The notes: a model not told the origin generated them from the letters alone. A stretch of DNA of 64,000 nucleotides from Streptosporangium sp. NBC_01495 (GCF_036250735.1 NZ_CP109430.1:6138001-6202000); one strand, 5' to 3'; shown: positions 8,838 to 18,333, counted from the first letter of the stretch. A program made the numbers and translations.

Positions 8838-10529
8838 ATGAGCAAGGAGAACTCCCGGGCGAGTGCCGGGGAGAGCGTCCAGGCGGACGCCGCCGCGGAC
8901 ACCACGACCACCTCGGCGACGAGCACGGGGACGGGCACGGGGGGGACGGTGACGCCCACGGTCACCACCGCCACCGCCGCGGCGACCACCGGCATCACCG
9001 AGGCCCTGATCGAGTCCAACCCGCTGCGCGACCCGCGCGACAAGCGCCTGCCGCGCGTGGCGGGGCCGTGCGTGCTGGTGCTGTTCGGCGTGACCGGCGA
9101 CCTGGCCCGCAAGAAGCTGCTGCCGGCGATCTACGACCTGGCCAACCGCGGGCTGCTGCCCCCGGGCTTCTCCCTGGTCGGTTTCGCCCGCCGCGACTGG
9201 AAGGACCAGGACTTCGCGCAGCTGACCCACGACGCCGTCAAGGAGCACGCGCGGACGCCGTTCCGCGAGGAGGTCTGGAAGCAGCTGTCGGAGGGCATCT
9301 TCTTCTGCCGGGGCGAGTTCACCGACGACGGCGCGTTCGACACGCTGGCGATGATGCTCAAGGAGATCGACCAGACCCGGGGCACCGGCGGCAACTACGG
9401 CTTCTACCTGTCGGTGCCGCCGAAGTTCTTCCCGGTCGTGGTCCAGCAGCTGAAGCGGACCGACCTGGCCGACGCCCCTGCCGGGTCGTGGCGCCGGGTG
9501 GTGATCGAGAAGCCCTTCGGGCACGACCTGAAGAGCGCCCAGGAGCTCAACGCGATCACCAGCGCGGTCTTCCCGGAGAGCTCGGTGTTCCGCATCGACC
9601 ACTACCTGGGCAAGGAGACCGTCCAGAACATCCTGGCGCTGCGGTTCGCCAACAACCTGTTCGAGCCGATCTGGAACCGGGGTTACGTCGACCACGTGCA
9701 GATCACGATGGCCGAGGACATCGGCATCGGCGGCCGGGCGGGTTACTACGACGGCATCGGCGCGGCCCGCGACGTGATCCAGAACCACCTGCTGCAGCTG
9801 CTGGCCCTGGTCGGCATGGAGGACCCGACGTCGTTCGGGGCCGACTCGCTGCGCAGGGAGAAGGAGAAGGTCCTCAAGGCGCTGCGGCTGCCGTCCGACC
9901 TGTCGCTGGCCACCGCGCGCGGCCGCTACGGGCCGGGCTGGCAGGGCGGCGAGCCGGTGATCGGCTACACGCAGGAGGAGGGCATCCCGCCCGACTCGAT
10001 CACCGAGACCTACGCGGCGGTCAAGGTGGAGATCGCCAACCGGCGCTGGGCCGGGGTGCCGTTCTACCTGCGCACCGGCAAGCGGCTCGGCCGCCGGGTC
10101 ACCGAGGTGGCCGTGGTGTTCCAGCGAGCGCCGCACCTGCCGTTCAGCAAGGACGACACCGAGATCCTGGGGCAGAACGCCCTGGTCATCCGGGTGCAGC
10201 CGGACGAGGGCATCACGGTGCGGTTCGGCTCCAAGGTGCCGGGCACCGCGATGGAGGTCAGGGACGTCTCGATGGACTTCGCCTACGGCGAGTCGTTCAT
10301 GGAGTCCTCTCCCGAGGCCTACGAGCGGCTGCTGCTGGACGTGCTGATCGGCGACCCGCCGCTCTTCCCGCACCAGCGCGAGGTCGAGCTGTCATGGAAG
10401 ATCCTCGACCCGATCGAGGATTTCTGGAGTTCCCAGGGCCCGCCGGAGGAGTATCCCGCGGGCACGTGGGGGCCGGCCTCGGCCGACGAGATGATGGCCC
10501 GCGACGGGCGTGTCTGGAGGCGGCTGTAG
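8838..10529 (+). CDS. zwf: Glucose-6-phosphate 1-dehydrogenase
   Basis: A 563-residue dehydrogenase that oxidises glucose-6-phosphate to the lactone and makes NADPH. The Rossmann start FGVTGDLARKKL (GxxGDLA type) and the active-site segment RIDHYLGKE are present. The first 55 or so residues are an extra, low-complexity stretch rich in Thr, Ala and Gly that most relatives lack or have much shorter; the conserved part begins near NPLRDPRDKRLPR. GGAGG is well placed before the ATG, so the long form is likely real. It is followed without a gap by opcA, which encodes its assembly/activity partner. Confidence 0.95.
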   Translation: MSKENSRASAGESVQADAAADTTTTSATSTGTGTGGTVTPTVTTATAAATTGITEALIESNPLRDPRDKRLPRVAGPCVLVLFGVTGDLARKKLLPAIYDLANRGLLPPGFSLVGFARRDWKDQDFAQLTHDAVKEHARTPFREEVWKQLSEGIFFCRGEFTDDGAFDTLAMMLKEIDQTRGTGGNYGFYLSVPPKFFPVVVQQLKRTDLADAPAGSWRRVVIEKPFGHDLKSAQELNAITSAVFPESSVFRIDHYLGKETVQNILALRFANNLFEPIWNRGYVDHVQITMAEDIGIGGRAGYYDGIGAARDVIQNHLLQLLALVGMEDPTSFGADSLRREKEKVLKALRLPSDLSLATARGRYGPGWQGGEPVIGYTQEEGIPPDSITETYAAVKVEIANRRWAGVPFYLRTGKRLGRRVTEVAVVFQRAPHLPFSKDDTEILGQNALVIRVQPDEGITVRFGSKVPGTAMEVRDVSMDFAYGESFMESSPEAYERLLLDVLIGDPPLFPHQREVELSWKILDPIEDFWSSQGPPEEYPAGTWGPASADEMMARDGRVWRRL

Positions 10530-11441
10530 ATGACCAGCTTCATGCTCAGCGGCACGACCGCCTCGAAGATCTCCTCCCAGCTCACCCACCTGCGCCACCA
10601 GATGGGCACTCCGGCGGTCGGCATGGTGCTGACCCTCGTGGTGGTCTGCGGTGAGAGCGACCAGTACGACGCGGTCCGGGCTGCGACCGAGGCGGCCAGG
10701 GAGCACCCCTCCCGGATCCTGGTCGTCATCCCCCGCGACGCGGAGGAGCCGAACCGGCTCGACGCCGAGATCCGGTTCGGCGAGTCGACCCCGGGCGAGG
10801 TGATCCTGCTCCGCCTGTACGGGGAGCTGACCAGGCACGCCGACTCGGTGGTCAGCCCGCTGCTGCTCACCGACACCCCGGTGGTGGCCTGGTGGCCCAG
10901 CGACTGTCCCGAGGTCCCGTCCAAGGATCCGATCGGCATGCTGGCCCAGCGCCGCATCATCGACGCGCGGTCGGCGGCCGACTCGGTCAAGGCGATCACC
11001 GGCCGGGCCCGCGGTTACGTGCCCGGCGACACCGACCTGGCCTGGACCCGGCTGACGACGTGGCGGAGCCTGCTGGCCGCCGCGTTCGACCAGCCGGTGA
11101 GCAAGGTCAAGCGAGGCACCGTGGAGGCCGTGCCCGGCCATGCCAGCGCCCTGCTGCTGGCGGCCTGGCTCGGCGAGCGCCTCGGCGCGTCCGTGAAGGT
11201 CGCCGACTCCCCCGGGCCCGGCCTGACCGCCGTCAAGCTGGTCTCGGCCGACGGCGACATCACCATCACCCGGGGTGACGGCCGCATGGCCATGCTGTCG
11301 CGCCCCGGCCAGCCGGACCGCAGGGTCGCCCTGACCCGGCGTCCGACGTCGGAGCTCCTCGCCGAGGAGCTGCGGCGGCTGGACCCCGACGAGATCTACG
11401 CGTCCGCGATCCAGCGACTCGCCCGGACCCACAAGTCCTGA
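10530..11441 (+). CDS. opcA: Glucose-6-phosphate dehydrogenase assembly protein OpcA
   Basis: OpcA (303 residues) is needed for assembly or redox control of the zwf product in cyanobacteria and actinomycetes. The start ATG immediately follows the zwf stop codon, a strong coupling signal. Family features seen are the N-terminal LTHLRHQMGTPAVGMVLTLVVV strand region and the WWPSDCPEVPSKDPIG motif in the middle. The protein is soluble with no export signal. A strong hairpin follows 8 bases after the stop, so some transcripts probably end here before pgl. Confidence 0.92.
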   Translation: MTSFMLSGTTASKISSQLTHLRHQMGTPAVGMVLTLVVVCGESDQYDAVRAATEAAREHPSRILVVIPRDAEEPNRLDAEIRFGESTPGEVILLRLYGELTRHADSVVSPLLLTDTPVVAWWPSDCPEVPSKDPIGMLAQRRIIDARSAADSVKAITGRARGYVPGDTDLAWTRLTTWRSLLAAAFDQPVSKVKRGTVEAVPGHASALLLAAWLGERLGASVKVADSPGPGLTAVKLVSADGDITITRGDGRMAMLSRPGQPDRRVALTRRPTSELLAEELRRLDPDEIYASAIQRLARTHKS

Positions 11442-11448
11442 GCCGTGG

Positions 11449-11476
11449 GTGCCCCGCGGCCACGGCCGCGGGGCAC
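11449..11476 (+). terminator. Hairpin between opcA and pgl
   Basis: A perfect 13-bp stem (GTGCCCCGCGGCC at 11449-11461 and its complement at 11464-11476) with TCCTTTC after it. The loop is only two bases, so the top pairs will open. It could end or reduce transcription before pgl, which starts 21 bases later. Confidence 0.6.
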
Positions 11477-11497
11477 TCCTTTCGAAAGAGAAATCCC

Positions 11498-12271
11498 GTG
11501 AGCGTTCCCACTGTGATCACCCACCGCGACGCCGACGTGCTCGCCAAGGCCGTCGCCGCCCGGGTGATCGTCCGAGCCGTCGACGCCCAGTCCGCCAAGG
11601 GCTCGGCCCACCTGGTCCTGACCGGCGGCACCCTGGGCATCACCACCCTCGCCGAGATCGCCGCCTCTCCCGCCAGGGACGCCGTCGACTGGCGCAAGGT
11701 GGACATCTGGTGGGGCGACGAGCGGTTCCTGCCGGACGGCGACGCCGAGCGCAACGAGACCGGCGCCCGCAAGGCCCTGCTCGACCACCTCGACCTCGAC
11801 CCCGAGCGGGTCCACGTGATGCGCGGCCCCGACTCGGGCATGACCGCCGAGGAGTCGGCCGAGGCGTACGCCGAGGAGCTGCGCCGCGCCGCGCGCCCCG
11901 AGGACCACGGCCCGGCCCCGTCGTTCGACCTCATGATGCTGGGCATGGGCCCTGACGGCCACATCGCCTCGCTGTTCCCCGGCATGCCCGCCCTGTACGA
12001 CACCCGCCCGGTGGTGGCGGTGCACGGCTCGCCCAAGCCTCCGCCCACCCGTATCTCGCTGACGCTGCCGGTCATCCAGGGCTCCCGCGAGGTGTGGGTG
12101 ATCGCCGCGGGCGAGGAGAAGGCGGGAGTTGTGCGGCTGGCGCTGTCGGACTCGGGAACGATGCAGGTCCCGGCCGCCGGGGCCCGTGGCAGCCGGCGCA
12201 CCCTCTTCCTTTTGGACAGGGCCGCCGCCTCCAAGATCCCCTCCTCCCTGAGCCGGATCTCCTCTCCCTGA
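11498..12271 (+). CDS. pgl: 6-phosphogluconolactonase
   Basis: A 257-residue member of the NagB/SOL family that hydrolyses 6-phosphogluconolactone, the product of zwf. The motif WWGDERFLPDGDAERN and the later MMLGMGPDGHIASLFPG are diagnostic. GTG is the likely start, after a GAAAGAGAA purine run. It is the last gene of the pentose phosphate run and is followed by a very strong terminator. The C-terminal end, KIPSSLSRISSP, is slightly longer than usual and of no known meaning. Confidence 0.94.
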   Translation: MSVPTVITHRDADVLAKAVAARVIVRAVDAQSAKGSAHLVLTGGTLGITTLAEIAASPARDAVDWRKVDIWWGDERFLPDGDAERNETGARKALLDHLDLDPERVHVMRGPDSGMTAEESAEAYAEELRRAARPEDHGPAPSFDLMMLGMGPDGHIASLFPGMPALYDTRPVVAVHGSPKPPPTRISLTLPVIQGSREVWVIAAGEEKAGVVRLALSDSGTMQVPAAGARGSRRTLFLLDRAAASKIPSSLSRISSP

Positions 12272-12296
12272 ACTCTCCCTGGCTCGGAGCATCGAG

Positions 12297-12334
12297 AATC
12301 CTCGCAAATGAGAAATCATTTGCGAGGATTTTTC
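12297..12334. terminator. Strong intrinsic terminator after pgl
   Basis: A perfect 15-bp stem (AATCCTCGCAAATGA, 12297-12311, with its complement at 12316-12330) closed by a GAAA tetraloop and followed by TTTTC. It also works in the opposite direction for the DUF2306 gene. It is strikingly A/T-rich for this genome. Confidence 0.9.
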
Positions 12335-12457
12335 ATATCAACGACCGTCTTACGATTGCGACCACGGCGGCACTGCCGCTCGCACGGTGCGAGAGTGCCG
12401 AAGACGACGGTGACCTCCACGCCCGGCCGCAGGCGTCTTCGGACGCGGCCACCCGGC

Positions 12458-13270
12458 TCAGCCCGTGGAACGTCCTCTCCCTGACGCGGACGCGACGCCT
12501 CCCCGCGGGCGCCTGCGGGACTTCGGCCTGCCGGCGTGGTCCGTGTACTCCAGCCACCATTCCGCGACCACCAGGTTGACGACCCAGCTGAGCCAGACAC
12601 CGGCGGCTCCGATCGCCATGATCATCGCCTGCTCGTCGCCGCCGTAGGTGGTGTCGAGCCGCGGAAGCTGGACGAGGAGCAACACCCCGGCCCACAGCCG
12701 GCTCACGACGATGGACGTGGTCAGCGCGAAGCTGCGGATCATCCACCTGCGGTGCTCGGGGAACCGCCGCTGCCGTGCCATCCGCCATCCGACGATGCTG
12801 GTGACCAGCCACACCACCCCCAGCATGGTGTTCCCGACGTTCCCCCCGAGCCCCGTGTGGCCGAACGGAGCGACCCCGAGCACGGTGACGCCGGCAGGGA
12901 AGACCCCGAGGAAGAAGTACGCTCGCCCCATCCAGCGGTGCACCCGGGGAAACGAGCGACGGAACCACGGCCACACCTGGAAGCACCCCGTCAGCAGGGC
13001 CACCGTGCCGAACATGATGTGCGCCACGAGCAGGGGATAGAAGAATGACGGAGCATCGGACACCTCGACCCGCGATTGCGCCGGATCGAAGGTGAGGTAC
13101 GGCGGCACGGAATACACCACGAAAGCGAGCATCACGATGAACAGCGGAATGATCCAGCGAAGCTGGCGCCGTCGCTGTGGTCGCGCCGCCGGCCGTGGAG
13201 GCGACGCCCCATCCTCGTCCGGCACCGAGCCCGCTCCTCCCAGCATCGTGGCCACAGAAGGTCTCCTCAT
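12458..13270 (-). CDS. DUF2306 membrane protein
   Basis: A 270-residue protein with a roughly 35-residue basic, proline-rich N-terminus and about seven predicted membrane segments. Sequence such as HIMFGTVALLTGCFQVWPW, HRWMGRAYF and HRRWMIRSFA matches DUF2306, a cytochrome-b561-like fold family in which paired histidines on adjacent helices may bind heme; several such histidines are visible. Function is unknown. It converges on pgl and diverges from the LuxR-type regulator with about 130 bases between them, which makes it a possible target of that regulator. Family call is good, role open. Confidence 0.75.
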   Translation of the reverse strand: MRRPSVATMLGGAGSVPDEDGASPPRPAARPQRRRQLRWIIPLFIVMLAFVVYSVPPYLTFDPAQSRVEVSDAPSFFYPLLVAHIMFGTVALLTGCFQVWPWFRRSFPRVHRWMGRAYFFLGVFPAGVTVLGVAPFGHTGLGGNVGNTMLGVVWLVTSIVGWRMARQRRFPEHRRWMIRSFALTTSIVVSRLWAGVLLLVQLPRLDTTYGGDEQAMIMAIGAAGVWLSWVVNLVVAEWWLEYTDHAGRPKSRRRPRGGVASASGRGRSTG

Positions 13271-13399
13271 CGTCGTCGGGGCCGGCAGGTGTTACCCGCC
13301 CATCGGCGCCAGCCTCGCGGGGACGCGGGTCCGGGGCCAGAGTCGATCCGACTGCAGTCACCCGGAAGCCCCTCGGCGGAGACCCGGGACCCACAGGTG

Positions 13400-16129
13400 A
13401 TGCACGGCCGGCACGGGGAGCGAGAAGCCGTCGCCCGGCTGCTCACCGACGCGCGGAGCGGACGCGGCGGGGTGCTGGTCCTGCGCGGCGAGGCGGGGAT
13501 AGGCAAGAGTTCGCTGCTACGCCATGCCGCGGAGACCGCGACCGCCCCCGAGCCCATGCGGGTGCTCACGTGCGCCGGGGTGGAGTCCGAGGTCGAGCAC
13601 GCCTTCAGCGGGCTACTCGGGCTGCTGCGGCCGGTGCTCGATCACCTGGACGCGCTGCCCGGCGTCCAGGCCGAGGCGCTGCGCGGCGCGCTCGGCCTGA
13701 CCGACTCCCCCGCCTCGGACTTCCTGGTCTCGGCGGCGGTGCTCACCCTGCTCGCGGCGGTGGCGGCGGACCGCCCGCTGCTGGTCACGGTCGACGACCT
13801 GCAGTGGCTGGACCGTGCCTCCGCCGCCGCCCTGCTGTTCGCCGCCCGACGGCTGGCCGGCGAGCCCGTCGCGATGCTGCTCGCTGTGCGCGAACCCGAA
13901 TCGTCGCAGGTCAATACGGCAGGGCTGACCGAGCTGGTGCTGCACGGGCTGCCCCCCGAGGACGCCGCGCGACTGCTCGACGCGTACGGCTGGACGCTGC
14001 CCGCCCGTCAGCGGGACGCCCTCGTCGCGGCGACCGGCGGCAACCCGCTGGCGCTGATCGAGTTGGCCCGGCTCGACGGGCCCGAACGTGCCCTGCCCGA
14101 CCTCGCGATGACCGGAACCCTGCCCGTGAGCGCCCGCGTCCGCGCGGCGTTCCTGCGCCAGGTCGAAGCCCTGTCCGCGGACGGCCGCGCGGCGCTGCTG
14201 GTGGCGGCCGCGGAGGAGAGCGGGAACGCCGGCACCGTCCTCGGAGCCGCCGCCCGGCTGGGCCTGCCGGCCGACGCCCTGGACCCGGCCGAGCGGTCGG
14301 GGCTGGTGCGGCTCACCGGGGTCGAGATCCGCTTCCGGCATCCGCTGATCCGCTCCGCCGTCTACGCCGACGCCTCTTTCGACCGCCGCCGCGCCACGCA
14401 CCTGGCCATCGCCGCGTACCTGGGCGCCGCCGGAGAGGAGGACCAGGCGACCTGGCATCTCGCCGTGGCCACGACCGTGCCGGATGAGAAGATCGCCGCC
14501 GCGCTGGAGCGAGGTGCCGACGCCGCCCGGCGGCGCGGTGGCGCGGCCGCGGCGATCTCCGTCCTGCGGCAGGCCGCGCGGCTCAGCGAGTCGCCCGCCG
14601 ACCGCTGCCGCAGGACGGTGACCGCCGCTTTCGTGGCGCTGGACGCGGGCCGGCCCGGCCTGGCACGGACGCTCGCCGACCAGGTCATGGCCGAGCCCGT
14701 GCCCCCCGCCGTACTGGCCCGGCTCAACGGGACCATCGAGTTGTACAGCGGGGACCCCGCGATCGCCTACTCACACCTGATGCGGTGCGCCGAGCTCACG
14801 GCCTCCGCCGAGCCCGAGGAGGCGGCCTGGATCCTCACGCTCGCGGCGGGATCGGCGTTGCACGCCGGAGACATGGAGGCGACGGTGCTGGCCACCAGGC
14901 GCATCACCGGCCTGGACTGCTCCCCGGCGACACTTCGCGCCGCCGAAGGCCTCCTCGAGGGCGACGAGGGTGTCATCACCGGGGCCGAGCTGTGGGAACT
15001 GCCGGGCGCCATGGCCCAGGCCGGGGCCGGGGGCGGCGAGCGGGAGTGGATGTGGGCGACCGTGATCGGCTGGATGGGGCCCGACGACCACCAGGCACTC
15101 CGGCTCGCCGAAGCCACCGGCCGCCGGGTCCGCGCCGCGGGCTCTCCCGCGCTCCTGACCGAGGTGCTGTTCTACCACGTCGACATCGAGTTCCGGCTCG
15201 GGCGCTGGACCGAGGGGGCCGCGCGTGCCGAGGAGGGCCTGCGGCTGAGCTACGAGACCGGCCAGCGGGGATGGACGGCCAACTTCCTCGCCCAGTCGGC
15301 CCGGTTCGCCGCCGTGCGCGGCGAGGCCGCGGAATGCCGCACGCTCGCCCGGCGGGCACTGGAGATCGCGCTCCCGCTGCGGGAGCGGGTCGCCGCGGCG
15401 ACCGCGACCGGCGCCCTGGGGCTGCTGGCGCTGGGTGAGGACGCGTCGGAGGAGGCGTTCACGGAGTTGATGCGCCTGGTCGACCGGGGTTCACCTCGGT
15501 CCAATGACTTCGTCGCCTTCGCGATGCTCCCGGACCTCGTCGAGGCCGCCGTGCGCGCCGGACATCCGGAACCGGCCCGGCGGGTCGTCGCGGCCGTGGA
15601 ACCCCGGACCGGCGGCATCCGCGGGCCCGCCGCCCTGGCCCGAAGGCACCGCTACCGCGCGATCCTGGCAGACGACGCGCACGCCGAGTCGCACTACCGG
15701 AGCGCGCTCGCGGGCGGCGGGCTCGACCGGCGCCCCTTCGACCGGGCGCGGACCGAACTTCTCTACGGGGAATGGCTGCGCCACAACCGTCACAGGACCG
15801 AGGCCCAGCCGATCCTGAGGTCCGCGGGCGAGACGTTCGAGGCGTTGGGGGCGGCACCGTGGGCACGGCGCGCGGCCGCCCAGTTCCGCGCGGCCGGCGG
15901 CACCGTACCGCACCGGAGCCGGGCGGTCGCCGTTCTGCTCAGCCCGCAGGAGCTGGAGGTGTCCAGGCTCGCGTCCAAGGGGCTGAGCAACCGCGAGATC
16001 GGCGACCGGTTGCACCTCAGCCCGCGGACGGTGGGCTCGCATCTGTACCGGGCGTTCCCCAAACTCGGGATCTCCGCACGCGCCGAACTCCGCGGCCTCG
16101 ACTTCGGACTCGAACTCGACCTCGACTGA
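13400..16129 (+). CDS. Large AAA-ATPase LuxR-family transcriptional regulator
   Basis: A 909-residue LAL-type regulator. The N-terminus holds a P-loop ATPase: Walker A GEAGIGKSS, then LLVTVDDLQWLDRAS as Walker B, with the sensor-like GNPLALIEL later. The middle is a long Ala/Leu helical repeat region typical of TPR-like signal domains. The C-terminal 60 residues are a LuxR HTH (LSPQELEVSRLASKGLSNRE, then LHLSPRTVGSHLYRAF). Such proteins usually activate metabolism or antibiotic clusters; none lies next to it. ATG at 13400 is chosen because it follows the first conserved residues of the family; the GTG at 13397 is equally possible. Upstream in-frame sequence overlaps the divergent gene and is not used. 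Confidence 0.85.
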   Translation: MHGRHGEREAVARLLTDARSGRGGVLVLRGEAGIGKSSLLRHAAETATAPEPMRVLTCAGVESEVEHAFSGLLGLLRPVLDHLDALPGVQAEALRGALGLTDSPASDFLVSAAVLTLLAAVAADRPLLVTVDDLQWLDRASAAALLFAARRLAGEPVAMLLAVREPESSQVNTAGLTELVLHGLPPEDAARLLDAYGWTLPARQRDALVAATGGNPLALIELARLDGPERALPDLAMTGTLPVSARVRAAFLRQVEALSADGRAALLVAAAEESGNAGTVLGAAARLGLPADALDPAERSGLVRLTGVEIRFRHPLIRSAVYADASFDRRRATHLAIAAYLGAAGEEDQATWHLAVATTVPDEKIAAALERGADAARRRGGAAAAISVLRQAARLSESPADRCRRTVTAAFVALDAGRPGLARTLADQVMAEPVPPAVLARLNGTIELYSGDPAIAYSHLMRCAELTASAEPEEAAWILTLAAGSALHAGDMEATVLATRRITGLDCSPATLRAAEGLLEGDEGVITGAELWELPGAMAQAGAGGGEREWMWATVIGWMGPDDHQALRLAEATGRRVRAAGSPALLTEVLFYHVDIEFRLGRWTEGAARAEEGLRLSYETGQRGWTANFLAQSARFAAVRGEAAECRTLARRALEIALPLRERVAAATATGALGLLALGEDASEEAFTELMRLVDRGSPRSNDFVAFAMLPDLVEAAVRAGHPEPARRVVAAVEPRTGGIRGPAALARRHRYRAILADDAHAESHYRSALAGGGLDRRPFDRARTELLYGEWLRHNRHRTEAQPILRSAGETFEALGAAPWARRAAAQFRAAGGTVPHRSRAVAVLLSPQELEVSRLASKGLSNREIGDRLHLSPRTVGSHLYRAFPKLGISARAELRGLDFGLELDLD

Positions 16130-16308
16130 CGAGAGCGCGACCGGCGCCATGGCTGAGATATCCGCGACAAGGGGGGCCGTAGCGTGTGTGCGACAGGGCC
16201 ACCGGCCCGCTCGGGCCTGCCCTCCCCGGACGATCGTCGGCGCGGGTGGCGCTCGCCGTTCCCCGACCTTCGGCGACGCGTGCGGCCGGGGTGGCCGCCT
16301 CGGGCGGG

Positions 16309-17343
16309 TCAGAGCGTCGTCCCGGAGGGCTGGGCGGTGAGGTCGTCGATCTCGTCGAGAATCTCCCTCTTGCCCGCCGGGTCCATGGACGAGGCCTCGA
16401 CGGCGTTGCGGGCCAGGGTGGTGAGGGTCGCGCGGTCCAGGCCCAGGTGGTCGGCGGCGACGCGGTACTCGTGGCTCAGGGTGGTGGCGAACATGGGCGG
16501 GTCGTCGCTGTTGAGGGTGACGAACAGGCCCGCCTCGATCATGCGGGGCAGCGGGTGCTCCGCGACGCGGGCGACCTGGCCGGTGCAGACGTTGGAGGTG
16601 GGGCAGACCTCCAGCGGGATCTGGGTCTCGCGCAGGTGGGCGACCAGACGGGGGTCGTCCATGCAGGAGGTGCCGTGGCCGATCCGCTCGGCGCCCAGGA
16701 GGTCGAGGGCCTCCCAGATGGTCTCGGGGCCGGTCATCTCCCCCGCGTGCGGCAGGCTGCGCAGCCCGGCGGCGGTGGCGGCGCGGAAGGCGTCCGCGAA
16801 GATGTCACGATACTTCGGGCGTTCCTGCTCGATACCGGCCAACCCGAAACCTACCAGCGCCTGGGGAGGTTCCTGCAGCGCGTGGTCCAGGGTGACCCGG
16901 GCCGCCTCGGCGCCGTACTCGCCGGGGATGTCGAACACGTACGCCATCCGCACACCGTGCTCCTCCCGGGAGCGCCGGGCGGCCAGGTCGAGCGCCTCGG
17001 TGACCTCCCGCATCGGCATGCCCACGACGTGGTGGGCGTACGGCGTGACGGTCAGCTCGACGTACCGGCCGTTCTGCCGGGCGAGGTCGGCGGCGAGGCC
17101 GAGCACCAGGGTCGCCACGTCCTCCGGCTCGCGGACCAGGGCGTTGACCGCCTGGTAGATCCGGGCGAAGTGCGGGAAGTCGGTGAACCTGTAGAAGGCG
17201 CGCAGCTCCTCCTCGTCCGTGGGGACGCCGCCGTCGGGGTGGCGGCGGGCGAGCTCCAGCACGGTGGGGACCGAGGCGGAGCCGATCAGGTGGACGTGGA
17301 GCTCGACCTTGGGGAGGGCGTCGATGAAGGCGTCGATCGTCAT
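16309..17343 (-). CDS. add: Adenosine deaminase family protein
   Basis: A 344-residue zinc-dependent deaminase, probably converting adenosine to inosine. All metal and catalytic motifs are visible: HVHL (16-19), HAGE near 195, IGHGTSC near 220 and NSDDPPMF near 280. Members of this family in actinomycetes also include aminodeoxyfutalosine deaminases, and the sequence alone cannot exclude this; no menaquinone genes are nearby. It converges with the LuxR-type gene and diverges from the Clp N-domain gene. A 22-base dyad lies 46 bases upstream of its ATG and may control it. No signal peptide. Confidence 0.88.
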   Translation of the reverse strand: MTIDAFIDALPKVELHVHLIGSASVPTVLELARRHPDGGVPTDEEELRAFYRFTDFPHFARIYQAVNALVREPEDVATLVLGLAADLARQNGRYVELTVTPYAHHVVGMPMREVTEALDLAARRSREEHGVRMAYVFDIPGEYGAEAARVTLDHALQEPPQALVGFGLAGIEQERPKYRDIFADAFRAATAAGLRSLPHAGEMTGPETIWEALDLLGAERIGHGTSCMDDPRLVAHLRETQIPLEVCPTSNVCTGQVARVAEHPLPRMIEAGLFVTLNSDDPPMFATTLSHEYRVAADHLGLDRATLTTLARNAVEASSMDPAGKREILDEIDDLTAQPSGTTL

Positions 17344-17388
17344 GCGGGGACCCTACGCACGCCACCCCCGGACACGGAAGACATTTAC

Positions 17389-17421
17389 GATGAAGCTAAC
17401 AATAAAATGTTAGCTTTCATC
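17389..17421. promoter_or_regulatory. A/T-rich dyad between add and the Clp N-domain gene
   Basis: GATGAAGCTAACA (17389-17401) and TGTTAGCTTTCATC (17408-17421) form an inverted repeat with one extra T and the spacer ATAAAA; the core AGCTAACA/TGTTAGCT is perfect. It sits upstream of both divergent genes in an otherwise GC-rich stretch. An operator for a dimeric repressor is the likelier reading; a terminator is less likely because neither gene ends here. Confidence 0.5.
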
Positions 17422-17543
17422 GATCAAGGGAGAGCGGCCATGATGAACGGATCGGGAATTGCCCGGGAAGATGTCCTCCCGCTCACCGGCCGTCTGACGC
17501 ATAGTGGGGGCAAGCACCTCGACACCCTTCACGGAGGCTTCCC

Positions 17544-18146
17544 GTGTTCGAGCGCTTCACCGACCGTGCCCGCCGCGTCGTGGTCCTGGCCCAGGAGGAG
17601 GCTCGCAGACTCAGTCACAACCACATCGGCACCGAGCACATCCTGCTCGGCCTGATCCTTGAGGAGGACGGCGTCGCCAACCGCACCCTGCGGGCCCTCG
17701 GCATCGACGGCGAGCGTGTCAGGAACGACGTGGAGGAGATCATCGGCACGGGCGACGAGGTCCCCGGCAGCCACATCCCGTTCACCCCGCGCGCCAAGAA
17801 GGTGCTGGAGATGTCCCTGCGCGAGGCGCTCGGCCTGCACCACACCTACATCGGCACCGAGCACATCCTGCTCGGCCTGATCCGCGAGAGCGAGGGTGTG
17901 GCCGGCCAGGTGCTGATCGGGCAGGGAGCGCGTCTGGAGGCCGTACGCGCCCAGGTGACCGCGCTGCTCGGGCGGCGCGTCCCCGAGCGCGCGGTGGCGG
18001 CCGAGGAGGGCCTCCACGTCATGGGAACGACGCTCTCGGCCAGGCTGGATCGCGTCCAGGAGAGCCTGGACCGGATCGAGCGCAGACTGGACGCCCTCGA
18101 CACCTCCAGCGACGCCCCCGCCGCCGGAGACGCCGACACCGCCTGA
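17544..18146 (+). CDS. Stand-alone Clp N-terminal domain protein (ClpC-like)
   Basis: A 200-residue protein consisting of two Clp_N repeats, each with the (x)HxxIGTEHILLGLI signature (about residues 24-37 and 98-111), plus a coiled-coil-like tail (about 155-190, LSARLDRVQESLDRIERRLD). There is no AAA+ module, so it cannot unfold proteins alone. It could be an adaptor or decoy that binds ClpC partners or substrates. The start is a GTG with GGAGG seven bases upstream. The gene is alone and ends before a hairpin terminator. A full ClpC lies elsewhere in actinomycete genomes, not in this window. Confidence 0.85.
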   Translation: MFERFTDRARRVVVLAQEEARRLSHNHIGTEHILLGLILEEDGVANRTLRALGIDGERVRNDVEEIIGTGDEVPGSHIPFTPRAKKVLEMSLREALGLHHTYIGTEHILLGLIRESEGVAGQVLIGQGARLEAVRAQVTALLGRRVPERAVAAEEGLHVMGTTLSARLDRVQESLDRIERRLDALDTSSDAPAAGDADTA

Positions 18147-18333
18147 GCGCCCCGCGCCCCGCAGTCCCCGTCCCAGGAGGGGCGGGCCTCCTGAAGCGCG
18201 CCGGAGCCGCCGAACCTACCTCGCAGCGGCGTGTTCAGCGCGTCCCACTCCCTCCCGGGAAGAACGACCCGCCGAGGCCGACGGTTCGCCCCACGGGAAG
18301 GGAACGCGCGGGAACGGGGAAGAGTGCGACCTC

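Noticed and set aside
13076-13396. 107-codon N-terminal extension of the LuxR-type regulator
   Set aside because: It overlaps the start of the divergent DUF2306 gene and does not look like the family's N-terminus; Walker A lies shortly after the ATG at 13400.
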